From positions 1 to 57,624 of IMG/VR virus record IMGVR_UViG_3300037488_002148: a stretch of 57,624 nucleotides of DNA. One strand, 5' to 3'. The DNA is from a virus. Position numbers and translations under genes: made by a program. Of this stretch, positions 9,362-17,627 are shown piece by piece (position 1 is the first letter of the stretch; every line of letters starts with the position of its first letter). Under the pieces are notes generated by a model, which had not been told where the DNA came from, did not search any database, and worked only from the letters and a program-made list of their open reading frames with translations.

Positions 9362-9652
9362 ATGGCTACACTGACTAAAAATTTAACGAATGAACAGAAA
9401 ACGTTTGTTGATTTGCTTGTTAAAAACTACGGCCCGGTCGTATCTCGCAAGCAAATTATCGAATGTGCTACGATCAATACACTACCTTTTCCTTGGTGGT
9501 TATTGCGCCAGCCGTTCAAGTCTTATAGAACTAGTAGAGGAAATTATAACCTTGAAAGTATTTTAGCTGCTGATGTTACGTTAACAAATAACGATAATTC
9601 AACGCAACCACAGGTTGTTGCATCTACACCAGCGGTTAACGTTTCTTTGTGA
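9362..9652 (+). CDS. Small protein sharing the N-terminal domain of the CobS-like protein
   Basis: The 96-residue protein follows a good SD (AGGAG at 9350-9354). Residues 5-70 align by eye with the first 65 residues of the downstream AAA+ protein: LTNEQKTFVDLLVKNYGP against LTSEEAQFVQKTIENHSD. Both then have a VxS-x-x-xI-x-x-A segment and end in a GxYxLxxxL motif. It therefore looks like a free-standing copy of that domain, possibly an adaptor for the vWA/AAA+ complex. The last 25 residues are Thr/Asn/Val-rich and probably disordered. Confidence 0.65.
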   Translation: MATLTKNLTNEQKTFVDLLVKNYGPVVSRKQIIECATINTLPFPWWLLRQPFKSYRTSRGNYNLESILAADVTLTNNDNSTQPQVVASTPAVNVSL

Positions 9653-9659
9653 TTAAGGG

Positions 9660-9688
9660 TTGACATTAAGTCCACTTTTTGTTAAAAT
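9660..9688 (+). promoter_or_regulatory. Strong sigma70-like promoter before the CobS-like gene
   Basis: TTGACA at 9660-9665 and TAAAAT at 9683-9688 have a 17-base spacer. The predicted start near 9695 leaves a 26-base leader to ATG 9721. Confidence 0.65.
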
Positions 9689-9720
9689 GTGATTATATAA
9701 TGAATAAGTGAGTGTTTAAA

Positions 9721-10965
9721 ATGAATTATAAATTAACATCTGAAGAAGCGCAGTTTGTACAAAAAACTATTGAAAATCATAGTGATGGATTAGTCATCAG
9801 TTGGAATGATATAGTTTCGGCTGCTAATTCAAGTGGATTTAATGTCACCGATGCTTTTTGGGAACATTTAAAGAAGTTTTATAAAAGCTTAACCGGCGGT
9901 TATGACTTATATGCAATGCTGAAGGAGCCGGTATTTAAAAGACCCGGTCGACCTAAAGGTAGTAAAAATAAACAAACAAAAGACACAGTACCAATTTCAA
10001 AATCGATAATTCCATTAGAAAATGGTGAAGATAATGAAGCCATTTTTGTGCCAAAGAAAGATGAATTGTTTGTGTCGTTTGGACATTATTGTGATATTAA
10101 AAATATCGTAAAGTCTAAAATATTTTATCCAATTTATGTTACCGGTTTATCTGGTAACGGTAAAACTACAATGGTTGAACAGATTTGCGCCGATTTAAAA
10201 AGGCAAATGGTACGTGTTAATATAACACATGAAACAGATGAAGATAATCTATTAGGTGGGTTTAGATTGGTTAATGGGAATACCGTATGGTTTGATGGAC
10301 CTGTTGTTAAAGCGCTCAAGACAGGGGCCGTTTTATTATTAGATGAAGTTGATCTTAATGCCGTTAAAATTTTATGCCTACAGCCAGTACTAGAGGGTAA
10401 AGGTATTTTTTTAAAACGTATCAACCAATATATTTACCCAAAAGAGGGTTTCAACATCATTGCCACAGCCAACACAAAGGGAAAGGGCAGCGAGGATGGT
10501 AAATTTATTGGTACAAATGTTATGAACGAGGCTTTTTTAGAGAGATTTGCTGTCACGTTTGAACAAGAATATCCACAAAAAACAGTCGAACAAAAAATTT
10601 TAAAGATATTATTTAAACATCACGCGATTGTAGATGACGAATTTTGCGAAGTGTTGGTTAACTGGGCAGATTCTACAAGACTGACATATAAAGAAGGTGG
10701 CATCGACGAAATTATATCGACTAGACGGTTGGTACATATTGCTAGAGCCTTTGCTATTTTCAATAATAAAGAGAAAGCCATTGAATTGTGTATCAATAGA
10801 TTTGATACGAACACTAAAACCGCTTTATTGGACATGTATAGTAAATGTTTACCGCTAAAAGACATTGATGTTAAATTTTCTGAAGAAAAAATACAAGAAG
10901 AACCTAAAATCAAAAAGGTTATTTCAAACTGGGCGAGTTTACCAGAATTAGAGCCAATCAATTAA
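9721..10965 (+). CDS. cobS: CobS-like/MoxR-type AAA+ ATPase
   Basis: The 414-residue protein has an N-terminal domain shared with the gene at 9362, an AT-hook-like linker (RPGRPKGSKNK, about residues 78-88), then an AAA+ core. The core has Walker A TGLSGNGKTT (about 140-149), Walker B LLLDEVD (about 204-210) and sensor-1 IATANT. This matches CobS/MoxR ATPases that work with a vWA partner, here at 7223. I chose ATG 9721 rather than GTG 9712 because AGTGAG at 9707-9712 then lies at a usable distance. T4-like cyanophages carry a similar cobS gene. Whether it has any link to cobalamin is unknown. Confidence 0.82.
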   Translation: MNYKLTSEEAQFVQKTIENHSDGLVISWNDIVSAANSSGFNVTDAFWEHLKKFYKSLTGGYDLYAMLKEPVFKRPGRPKGSKNKQTKDTVPISKSIIPLENGEDNEAIFVPKKDELFVSFGHYCDIKNIVKSKIFYPIYVTGLSGNGKTTMVEQICADLKRQMVRVNITHETDEDNLLGGFRLVNGNTVWFDGPVVKALKTGAVLLLDEVDLNAVKILCLQPVLEGKGIFLKRINQYIYPKEGFNIIATANTKGKGSEDGKFIGTNVMNEAFLERFAVTFEQEYPQKTVEQKILKILFKHHAIVDDEFCEVLVNWADSTRLTYKEGGIDEIISTRRLVHIARAFAIFNNKEKAIELCINRFDTNTKTALLDMYSKCLPLKDIDVKFSEEKIQEEPKIKKVISNWASLPELEPIN

Positions 10966-10968
10966 TTC

Positions 10969-10997
10969 TTGACATGTGGTGATATTTTTGATATAGT
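10969..10997 (+). promoter_or_regulatory. Strong sigma70-like promoter before 11039
   Basis: TTGACA at 10969-10974 and TATAGT at 10992-10997 have a 17-base spacer. The predicted start near 11004 leaves a 35-base leader with a GAGG SD. Confidence 0.7.
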
Positions 10998-11038
10998 ATA
11001 ATTTATAATTTATTAAATTATTTGATGAGGATAATAAT

Positions 11039-11263
11039 ATGGCAACTTCAACACAAAAGCTTAGGCTATTTCAACTGCTATTGCGCTTTCGTAAGGGCGT
11101 TACAGCAAAGCAAGCCGAAGCTCGTGGTGTATCTCGCGTTCCTGCTCGTATCTTTGATTTGAGAAAAGAAGGTTTTCGCATTTATACCAATTACAGCGGC
11201 AAGCGCCGAAATGACTATGGACAAAAAGAGGCGGTCTATCGTTTAGATAACTCTCATAGATAG
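11039..11263 (+). CDS. Small winged-helix/HTH DNA-binding protein
   Basis: The 74-residue basic protein has the pattern of small phage HTH proteins: KLRLFQLLLRF, then VTAKQAEARGV as a helix-turn-helix start, RIFDLRKEGFRIYTNY as recognition helix and wing, and a basic tail. It has its own strong promoter upstream and an intrinsic terminator downstream, so it is a single-gene unit, as expected for an abundant early regulator. The target is unknown. Confidence 0.72.
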   Translation: MATSTQKLRLFQLLLRFRKGVTAKQAEARGVSRVPARIFDLRKEGFRIYTNYSGKRRNDYGQKEAVYRLDNSHR

Positions 11264-11282
11264 TCTATAAGTCAACGGTTTT

Positions 11283-11315
11283 TGTCCGTGTACCGTAAAA
11301 CACGGACATTTTTAT
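11283..11315 (+). terminator. Rho-independent terminator after the HTH gene
   Basis: TGTCCGTG (11283-11290) pairs perfectly with CACGGACA (11301-11308) around a 10-base loop and is followed by TTTTTAT. Confidence 0.85.
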
Positions 11316-11330
11316 CATGGAGAAATTTAT

Positions 11331-11993
11331 ATGAAACTATCATCTCGCACAACTAATATTCTTAAGAATTTTTCAACCATCAATAATAGCATCTTAATCA
11401 AACCGGGTAATGTTATAGAGACGATTACCAAAGAACAAAATGTTATTGGTTCAGCAACAGTCGAAGAAACCTTTCCTATCGAATTTGCAATTTACGATTT
11501 AAATGCTTTTTTAAATGCTATCAATTTAGTAAAGAACCCCGTATTCGAATTTAGTGAAAAGAGCGTAAAAATCGTAGGAGAAAACAGTCTTATAAACTAC
11601 GTATATTGTGATCCAAGAATGGTGCCAGATACTATTAAACGAAAGTTGACATTACCCGACCCTGCCTTTTCGTTTAAGTTGTCTGAAAGTGTTTTAAACG
11701 AAACGTTAAAGGCCAGTGCTGTCATTGGTCTACCTGATTTTGTTGTGGTCAGTGACATAGAACGACTTCAAATTATATTAACAGACTCTAAGAATCCATC
11801 ATCTAACACGTTCGTTATTGATTTAGATGAAAAAGTTAAGAATGAATTTCGTTATACCTTCAAGTGTGAAAATTTGAAGATATTACCTGGAAGTTATGCA
11901 GTCGAGATTTGTGCTAAAGGTAAACAGGCAATTGGAAAATTTAAACATTCAAGTGATCTATCATACTACATTGTAGTTGAAGATGTTTTATGA
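11331..11993 (+). CDS. 45: DNA polymerase sliding clamp, T4 gp45-like
   Basis: This 220-residue protein has the length and start of the T4 clamp: KLSSRTTNILKNFSTIN, followed by the FPIEFAIYDLNAFLNAI segment typical of gp45. It forms the trimeric ring that tethers DNA polymerase and, with gp33/gp55, activates late promoters. It lies after a terminator, with an SD (GGAG) before the ATG, and precedes the RNA ligase and clamp-loader genes. Confidence 0.9.
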   Translation: MKLSSRTTNILKNFSTINNSILIKPGNVIETITKEQNVIGSATVEETFPIEFAIYDLNAFLNAINLVKNPVFEFSEKSVKIVGENSLINYVYCDPRMVPDTIKRKLTLPDPAFSFKLSESVLNETLKASAVIGLPDFVVVSDIERLQIILTDSKNPSSNTFVIDLDEKVKNEFRYTFKCENLKILPGSYAVEICAKGKQAIGKFKHSSDLSYYIVVEDVL

Positions 11994-12039
11994 TAAAGTA
12001 AATTGCTTCTGATTTTTATAAAATCCGGAGTTTATAATT

Positions 12040-13095
12040 ATGTCAACATTCGCTGTACCAGTAGTCGAATACGTTTTAGAAAAACACCCCAACGCTGATG
12101 TTCTATCAATTGCTAAAATTAAAAATACCGATTGGCAATGTATCGTAAAGTCGAGTGAATTTGTCAATGAAGCCTCCACAATAGGAGTATATGTTAAAAC
12201 AGATTCCATCGCCGCAAAAGATAACCCATTTTTGGCCTTCTTGGAAGGCAAGAAAATCAAAACCGTTCGCCTGCGCGGTGTCATATCTCAAGGTATTCTA
12301 ATACCAGGATCAAAAGTTGAACAGGCACTTGGTAGGCAATTGGTTTTGGGAGAAGACTTAGCAAAGGAGCTTCGTATACGTAAGTATGAAGCTCCAGTTA
12401 ATAACGTTATAGGTTGTTGTGATGCCATTGCCGCCCCTCCGGATTTTATATCATATACTGAAATTGAAAATGTTAAAAATTTTCCAAATATATTCTTAGA
12501 GAATGAAGAAGTTTTTGTCACAGAAAAACTTCATGGTACAAACGTTCGCTATGGTTTAATAGATGATATTTTTTATATTGGCTCGCATCATAGAGCTTTA
12601 CGGCTCGATAATTATAAAAACTCTACAGGCGAAGACGTTTTTATCAAACGAACCGCCTGGCATAACATAGCAGAAGATATTAAAATTAAAGAAAAACTAT
12701 TGGAAATGCGAGCAGCTTTAAATACAAATTCGTTGATTGTTTTTGGTGAAATTTTTGGTAGAGGTATTCAGGATCTTTACTATGGACAAAGTGCGTACAC
12801 TTTTCGGTTGTTTGATATCACAGTCGATGGTTGCTATCTCCCTCCCAAAGAAAGATGTGAAATATCTAAACGTTTTCTTATCGAGACTGTCCCAATATTA
12901 TATACAGGCCCGATGAACAAAGACGTTCTTGATTTAAGATTTGGAAAAGATACAATTAGCCAAACCCATATAAGAGAAGGTATCATAATTGAACCAATAG
13001 TACCTCGATTTGATATTTCTTTGGGAAGGGTAAAATTAAAGTGTGTAAGCGAAGACTATTTGCTTCGGAAAAATGCAACAGATTTTGACGGATAG
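12040..13095 (+). CDS. RNA ligase with N-terminal OB-like domain (Rnl5/DRB0094 type)
   Basis: The 351-residue protein has two parts. Residues 1-110 resemble the N-terminal domain of DRB0094-type ligases. The rest is the ligase core with motif I KLHGTN (nucleotidyl Lys at 163), motif III FGEIFG, motif IV REGIIIEP and motif V with LKCVSEDYLLRK. It would seal nicked RNA or RNA/DNA ends through a covalent ligase-AMP. T4 uses such enzymes to repair host-cleaved tRNA. It begins after an SD (CCGGAG) between the clamp and clamp-loader genes. Confidence 0.85.
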   Translation: MSTFAVPVVEYVLEKHPNADVLSIAKIKNTDWQCIVKSSEFVNEASTIGVYVKTDSIAAKDNPFLAFLEGKKIKTVRLRGVISQGILIPGSKVEQALGRQLVLGEDLAKELRIRKYEAPVNNVIGCCDAIAAPPDFISYTEIENVKNFPNIFLENEEVFVTEKLHGTNVRYGLIDDIFYIGSHHRALRLDNYKNSTGEDVFIKRTAWHNIAEDIKIKEKLLEMRAALNTNSLIVFGEIFGRGIQDLYYGQSAYTFRLFDITVDGCYLPPKERCEISKRFLIETVPILYTGPMNKDVLDLRFGKDTISQTHIREGIIIEPIVPRFDISLGRVKLKCVSEDYLLRKNATDFDG

Positions 13096-13098
13096 TTA

Positions 13099-13126
13099 TT
13101 GATTTTTAATTAATTTGTGGTATAAG
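13099..13126 (+). promoter_or_regulatory. Promoter candidate placing the start on ATG 13133
   Basis: TTGATT at 13099-13104 and TATAAG at 13121-13126 have a 16-base spacer. The predicted start is 13133, the A of the next ATG, which predicts a leaderless transcript. Confidence 0.45.
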
Positions 13127-13132
13127 AAATAT

Positions 13133-13465
13133 ATGAAGAAAGTAAAAAAACAAAAACCCGGCAACGCAAAGCAGGAACTACGAGAATTTGAGAAAGAAAT
13201 GATATTAGTTTCCCACTTACTGAAGTATAACGTATACTTATTATCGAAATCAATAGTGTTTGGTTCAATTTTACAGGCAATCAAAGCAGAATCTAAAGAC
13301 GCCAATACTGCTGTCAATACAGCTGCCAATTATACTCATGCGATTTTAATGGCGTTTCACGATCAAGACCATCGTAAAAATCAGAATCCCGATCAACCTT
13401 CTCCTAATAATGAAGAATTAAATCAATTGACAGAACAGGCACAAAAATTAAAGATGGGATATTAA
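13133..13465 (+). CDS. Hypothetical protein before the clamp loader
   Basis: The 110-residue product starts KKVKKQKPGNAKQEL, continues with two predicted helices (about residues 15-75) and ends in a polar Asn/Gln/Pro-rich tail. I placed the start at ATG 13133 rather than an upstream TTG because the predicted promoter overlaps that longer frame. It lies 16 bases before gp44. No motif is recognised. Confidence 0.6.
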   Translation: MKKVKKQKPGNAKQELREFEKEMILVSHLLKYNVYLLSKSIVFGSILQAIKAESKDANTAVNTAANYTHAILMAFHDQDHRKNQNPDQPSPNNEELNQLTEQAQKLKMGY

Positions 13466-13481
13466 ATAAAAGTGAGTTATT

Positions 13482-14462
13482 ATGATAAATCATGAAAAAG
13501 ATGACTTTTTGTGGGTCGAGCGTTACCGACCAAAGACTATACAAGATTGTATTTTACCAGAGAAATTGAAATCTATATTTTTAGGAATATTAGAGAAGGG
13601 TGATATACCAAATTTATTATTATATGGCCCAGCAGGTTCAGGAAAAACAACTGTTGCTCGTGCGCTATGCAAACAACTCGATAATGATTGTATCATATTA
13701 AATGGCTCTCTTGGTGCTGAAGAATCTGGCATCGAAGCCTTTAGAACAAGAGTTAAATCCTTCGCATCTTCCGTAAGTTTTAATGGAAATCGTAAGGTTG
13801 TTATCATTGATGAATCAGATTATCTCAATCCAAACTCTTCTCAACCAGCTTTACGTGCTCTTATAGAAGAGTTTGCTCGTAATTGTGCATTCATTTTTAC
13901 GTGTAATTATAAAAATCGCATAATAGAACCCATACATTCGAGATGTTCTGTTATAGAGTTTAAAATTGATAAGGAAGAAAAACCAAAGATAGCTACAAGT
14001 TTTCTTAAGAGAATATTTCACATTCTTGAACAGGAAGGTATCAAGTTTGATGATAAAAAGATTGTAGCGGATTTAGTAATGAAACACTTTCCAGATTTCC
14101 GTCGGTCATTAAATGAACTTCAAAGATTTACAATAGCATCTGGTGGTATTATCGACGAAGGAGTTTTAGTACAAAACGTCGACGTGGACTTAAATTTTGC
14201 AGCATTATATAAAGCATTGAAAGAAAAAAATTTCAATTCTATTAGAAAGTGGGTCGTTGAATCGTTATCAGAAGAACCTTCTAAAATATATCGTAAAATT
14301 TACGATTCTTTATATCAGAAAGTTAAACCACAGAGCATACCCCCACTAATTGTACTACTTGCTGATTATTCGTACAAATCGGCTTTTGTAGCCGATCAAG
14401 AAATCAACCTTTTAGCCTTTTTAGTTGAAATGATGGTCGATAATTCGATTGAGATGTTATAA
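13482..14462 (+). CDS. 44: Clamp loader large subunit, T4 gp44-like
   Basis: This 326-residue AAA+ ATPase has the starting WVERYRP box of clamp loaders, Walker A GPAGSGKTT at residues 49-57, Walker B VVIIDESDYL (about 107-116), sensor-1 FTCNYKNRI and the arginine-finger SRC motif near residue 155. It opens the gp45 ring together with gp62. In T4, gene 62 follows directly, but here about 2.2 kb of other genes lie between (14462-16684). It ends in a one-base TAATG overlap with the next ORF. Confidence 0.93.
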   Translation: MINHEKDDFLWVERYRPKTIQDCILPEKLKSIFLGILEKGDIPNLLLYGPAGSGKTTVARALCKQLDNDCIILNGSLGAEESGIEAFRTRVKSFASSVSFNGNRKVVIIDESDYLNPNSSQPALRALIEEFARNCAFIFTCNYKNRIIEPIHSRCSVIEFKIDKEEKPKIATSFLKRIFHILEQEGIKFDDKKIVADLVMKHFPDFRRSLNELQRFTIASGGIIDEGVLVQNVDVDLNFAALYKALKEKNFNSIRKWVVESLSEEPSKIYRKIYDSLYQKVKPQSIPPLIVLLADYSYKSAFVADQEINLLAFLVEMMVDNSIEML

Positions 14463-14653
14463 TGATAGATTTTCAGACGGAAGTTATAGGATTTGCCCTA
14501 TCAAAAATATTAAAAGATACTGAAGGTATGTGCGTTAAATATCAAGACGGGCAATATCTTGTTTGTAATGAGGGTGGAAATATAACAGTTTATGATGCAG
14601 ATGGTATGCCAGAGTTTAAAGATGGGTGTTTTCTCTGGTTAAATCATCATTGA
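14462..14653 (+). CDS. Small hypothetical protein after gp44
   Basis: The 63-residue acidic product starts in a TAATG overlap with the gp44 stop. It has no recognisable motif. It is not gp62, which is found at 16668. It may be a native small gene or the first gene of the inserted block. Confidence 0.55.
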   Translation: MIDFQTEVIGFALSKILKDTEGMCVKYQDGQYLVCNEGGNITVYDADGMPEFKDGCFLWLNHH

Positions 14654-14662
14654 TGGTTTGTT

Positions 14663-15295
14663 ATGAATATAATCAACATTAAAAAAATCATTCACTTATA
14701 TACCATTCGCCGCTGGACTCTTCGAATGATTGCAAGAAAATTTAATATAAATGGTCGTTTGATTAAACGCCGACTAATAGCGAACGGGGTTACTATTACA
14801 CGAAAAGGCCGAGTGAAAAGGGTATTTACAGAACAACACAGAAAGAACATATCCGAAGGGTGTAAAGGAAGAATTAGTTGGAACAAAAACAAAAAAATGC
14901 ATAAAAAACTTTTGTATAAAAATATGAGCGCTCATTTAAAATATAATATAAATTTGAAATGGCTTATCAAATTTGATGATATTGAAAAATTAAAGTTTTT
15001 GAATAGAGTGATATCAAGACATCGAAAATATTTCAATCGCCAACGTTATTATCATTTTATTGAAAAATTTTATAAAGATAAAATCTTTAACAAAATATAT
15101 AAAAAATGGCTTTTATCCAATCAAAATCGATGGCTTCGACCATCAATCGATCACATTAAACCCAGGTCCAGGGGTGGCGGTTTTGATATTATAAATTTAA
15201 GATTTGTCACCTGGTTCGAGAACCGTGCCAAGGCCGATATGAATTTGGAAGAGTGGGAAAATATTAAAAATGATATTGGAAATTATTTAATATGA
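14663..15295 (+). CDS. HNH homing endonuclease
   Basis: The 210-residue, very basic protein begins with a resolvase-like HTH (about residues 5-45). It then has a NUMOD3-type DNA-binding motif (TEQHRKNISEGCKGRISWNK, about 52-71) and ends with an HNH nuclease core: IDHIKPRSRGG and NLRFVTWFENRAKADM (about residues 165-195). These are the parts of free-standing phage homing endonucleases, which cut a conserved site in rival phages and spread by repair. It lies in the gap between gp44 and gp62, and its stop overlaps the start of the disrupted methyltransferase (ATGA). Confidence 0.85.
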   Translation: MNIINIKKIIHLYTIRRWTLRMIARKFNINGRLIKRRLIANGVTITRKGRVKRVFTEQHRKNISEGCKGRISWNKNKKMHKKLLYKNMSAHLKYNINLKWLIKFDDIEKLKFLNRVISRHRKYFNRQRYYHFIEKFYKDKIFNKIYKKWLLSNQNRWLRPSIDHIKPRSRGGGFDIINLRFVTWFENRAKADMNLEEWENIKNDIGNYLI

Positions 15296-16073
15296 AAATA
15301 TTTAAAAACATTGAGGAGGTTCAAATCGTAGGGCAATTGCCAGCGAATTGTCTTATCAATGCCGATTGTCTTGGAGCTATGAAAAATATTCCTGACAAAA
15401 GCGTTGATATGGTGCTGTGCGACTTGCCCTACGGTTGAATTGCACTACTGCATGTCGCTGGGATGTTATAATACCATTTGCACTTCTCTGGGAACAATAT
15501 AAAAGAGTTCGTAAAGATACCACACCTATCGTTTTAACAGCCAGTCAACCATTTACTTCATTATTAATTAATAGTAATATTGAGGAATTTCGTTATGAAT
15601 GGATTTGGGAAAAACCACAAGGCACAAATCCCCTCAATGCCAAGATAATGCCTCTCAAAGCGCATGAAAATATTGTAGTTTTCTATAAAAAGACACCAAT
15701 ATATAATCCAATCATGACAAAGGGCAAACCGTATAAAGGTTTTTACGACGAAACCAAAACCATTGGTGAAATATACGACAATCAAATTAGCCAACACAAA
15801 GAAAATTTAGGTACTAGATATCCTAAATCGGTTATTAAATTTCCTCAGTCCCGTGAAGGTTTACATCCAACACAAAAACCACTTGAACTTATGGAATATT
15901 TGATACAAACATACACAAACCCTGAAGCAGTTGTATTCGATAGCTGTATGGGGTCGGGAACAACGGGAGTGGCTGCTAAAAAACTTAATAGAAGTTTTAT
16001 AGGTATTGAAAAAGAAGAGAAATATTTTGAAATTGCTAAGAAAAGAATTGCAAATTTAGAAATAATTATATAA
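15292..16073 (+). pseudogene. DNA methyltransferase (beta class) disrupted at catalytic motif IV
   Basis: The first frame runs from ATG 15292 for 48 residues, ending in LCDLPYG and then TGA (15436-15438). The -1 frame continues as TTACRWDVIIPF, exactly what should follow DLPYG in N6-adenine/N4-cytosine methyltransferases. It ends with FDSCMGSGTTGVAAKKL (SAM-binding motif I), the beta-class order, at 16073. Removing eight bases, for example 15436-15443, restores one frame of about 258 codons. No slippery heptamer is evident. It is either a pseudogene, a sequencing error, or an unusual recoding. It sits in the block between gp44 and gp62. Confidence 0.75.
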
Positions 16074-16087
16074 AATGTAGGTATATT

Positions 16088-16684
16088 ATGTTTTCTGTGA
16101 AAGAATTGAAACAACAAATAGGGTATCAACTCAGTCTTCATCATAAGAAGGATGCTTTATATAGATCTATTCCTGTTAACGATAAAATGTGGGAGTTGGT
16201 TTTAAAGCGTAGTTTTGAAAAAATGGGCGAAACGGTCGAATACGATTACAATAGTCATAGAAAAGATTACGATCTGAAAACCTGTAATATTAGAATTTCG
16301 TGCAAGTCTGGACGTATACGTAAATACGACGGCGATGTGTGTTATATTATATCATCACATCGTCTTGGTCGTTTTCCGGGGCTTTCGGAAAAAGTATCGT
16401 TTCTTAAAAAGAAAGAATTTGATGTGTATTATTCATTATCGTTAATCGACCAGATTAGTAAGAAAAATGGAAATATTATTTTTAGATATCGTTTAGTTAC
16501 AATTCCATATGATTTTTTTAAATGGGGTTATAAAAACTGGAAGAAACGTTCGAAGGTCTTAAAGTATAAAACTCGTAGATTTAATGCCGAAATACGAAAG
16601 AGCATGAGCGATCAGCTATGGCTGATGATACCAACAAAACATATTAAAAATTTCAAAGATTATGAATATGAAGTTAGAAAATAA
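16088..16684 (+). CDS. Possible PD-(D/E)XK-type restriction endonuclease
   Basis: The 198-residue basic protein follows the methyltransferase. It has a helix WELVLKRSFEKMG, then SHRKDYDLKTCNIRISCKSG (about residues 57-76). An acidic residue followed after a beta-strand by a x-x-K triad (SCK) resembles the PD-(D/E)XK nuclease core. Position next to a DNA methyltransferase and an HNH enzyme suggests a remnant restriction-modification-like unit. The nuclease call is weak because the acidic residue before the Lys is replaced by Ser. Its end overlaps the gp62 start. Confidence 0.4.
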   Translation: MFSVKELKQQIGYQLSLHHKKDALYRSIPVNDKMWELVLKRSFEKMGETVEYDYNSHRKDYDLKTCNIRISCKSGRIRKYDGDVCYIISSHRLGRFPGLSEKVSFLKKKEFDVYYSLSLIDQISKKNGNIIFRYRLVTIPYDFFKWGYKNWKKRSKVLKYKTRRFNAEIRKSMSDQLWLMIPTKHIKNFKDYEYEVRK

Positions 16685-17063
16685 AGAAATTTCCACATTT
16701 GATTATCTAGACTCAATCAACCTAAAAAAAGATGATTTAATGACACCAGATAATGAAAACAAATACAATTCATATTTGATTAATCATTTTCTAAGTGGTT
16801 CTATTGATACGCTTTTTTTTGCAAACGAAACCAACCAAAGACCCTTTCTAGATCGCCGCTTGCAGTATGATTATTTAAAATATTCTGTGCGAAAGAAATA
16901 TCGTCGTAGTAAGTGGTTAAAACCAGATCAAATCGAAAATCTGAAAATTATACAGAATTATTATGGTTATAACATAGCTAGAGCAAAGGAAGCTCTAAGG
17001 GTATTAACTACCGAGGATATTCAACAAATTAAATCTATTATGAATCTTGGCGGAACTAAATAA
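16668..17063 (+). CDS. 62: Clamp loader small subunit, T4 gp62-like
   Basis: The 131-residue product matches the divergent small subunit of the T4-type clamp loader as seen in T4-like cyanophages. It has FDYLDSIN followed by KKDDLM, YLINHFLSGSIDTLFFANE (the single-stranded tether region), a conserved YDYLKYSVRKKYRRSKW, and a C-terminal helix pair ending ...IKSIMNLGG. It overlaps the end of the upstream gene by 17 bases. It partners with gp44 (13482), from which it is unusually separated. Confidence 0.82.
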   Translation: MKLENKEISTFDYLDSINLKKDDLMTPDNENKYNSYLINHFLSGSIDTLFFANETNQRPFLDRRLQYDYLKYSVRKKYRRSKWLKPDQIENLKIIQNYYGYNIARAKEALRVLTTEDIQQIKSIMNLGGTK

Positions 17064-17097
17064 TAGTGATATCAATTTTTATATAAATGGTAGTGAT

Positions 17098-17541
17098 ATG
17101 GATGAAATAAAGAACGTTCAGACCGAACAAGAAAAAATAGTCAGTTCTTTCATTGAAGTACGTCTAAAACAGCCTGATGATTTTTTGAAGATCCGTGAAA
17201 CCCTTACACGCATTGGTGTGGCTTCAAAGCATCAAAATAAACTTTTCCAAACCTGTCATATTCTTTGTAAGCACAAAACAAGATATTTTATTGTAATGTT
17301 TAAAGAATTATTTCTACTAGACGGTAAACCGACCGATATAACCCCAAATGATATTGCAAGGCGTAATACCATTGCAAATCTTTTGGCTAGCTGGAACTTG
17401 GTTGAACTTGTCGACCCCGAAAAAAGCAAGCAGCCGATTGTGCCAGTGAATCAGATTAAGATCATTCCATATAAACAAAAGACGGAATGGGAATTGATAC
17501 AGAAATACACAATTGGTTCCAAAGCTGCCAAGAAGGTATAA
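17098..17541 (+). CDS. regA: Translational repressor RegA
   Basis: The 147-residue product aligns well with T4 RegA: VRLKQPDDFLKIRETLTRIG, then FQTCHILCKHKTRYFIV, DGKPTDITPNDIARR, LLASWNLVE, and the closing YKQKTEWELIQKYTIGSK. RegA represses early phage mRNAs by binding their start regions. The order gp62-regA is as in T4. I chose ATG 17098. It leaves a 14-residue extension before the conserved part, and a TTG at 17047 overlapping gp62 is a less likely alternative. Confidence 0.92.
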   Translation: MDEIKNVQTEQEKIVSSFIEVRLKQPDDFLKIRETLTRIGVASKHQNKLFQTCHILCKHKTRYFIVMFKELFLLDGKPTDITPNDIARRNTIANLLASWNLVELVDPEKSKQPIVPVNQIKIIPYKQKTEWELIQKYTIGSKAAKKV

Positions 17542-17627
17542 ATCAATTTAGCTTTTCTACCATGTGTAGAAGTAGTAACGGGGTTATTTAATATACATTA
17601 AGTAAACCCAGCTTTTAAAATATAATT
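17542..17627 (+). other. Intergenic region with weak hairpins
   Basis: It contains two small inverted repeats: TTCTAC/GTAGAA around CATGT near 17556-17572, and GGGTTA/TAAACCC spanning about 17581-17610. Neither is followed by a T-run, so termination is uncertain. The AT-rich end carries TAAAAT and TATAAT just before ATG 17628, without a clear -35. Confidence 0.3.

Noticed and set aside
15400-15445. Programmed -1 frameshift in the methyltransferase
   Set aside because: No slippery heptamer before the stop and no clear downstream structure. An eight-base change fits the sequence better.
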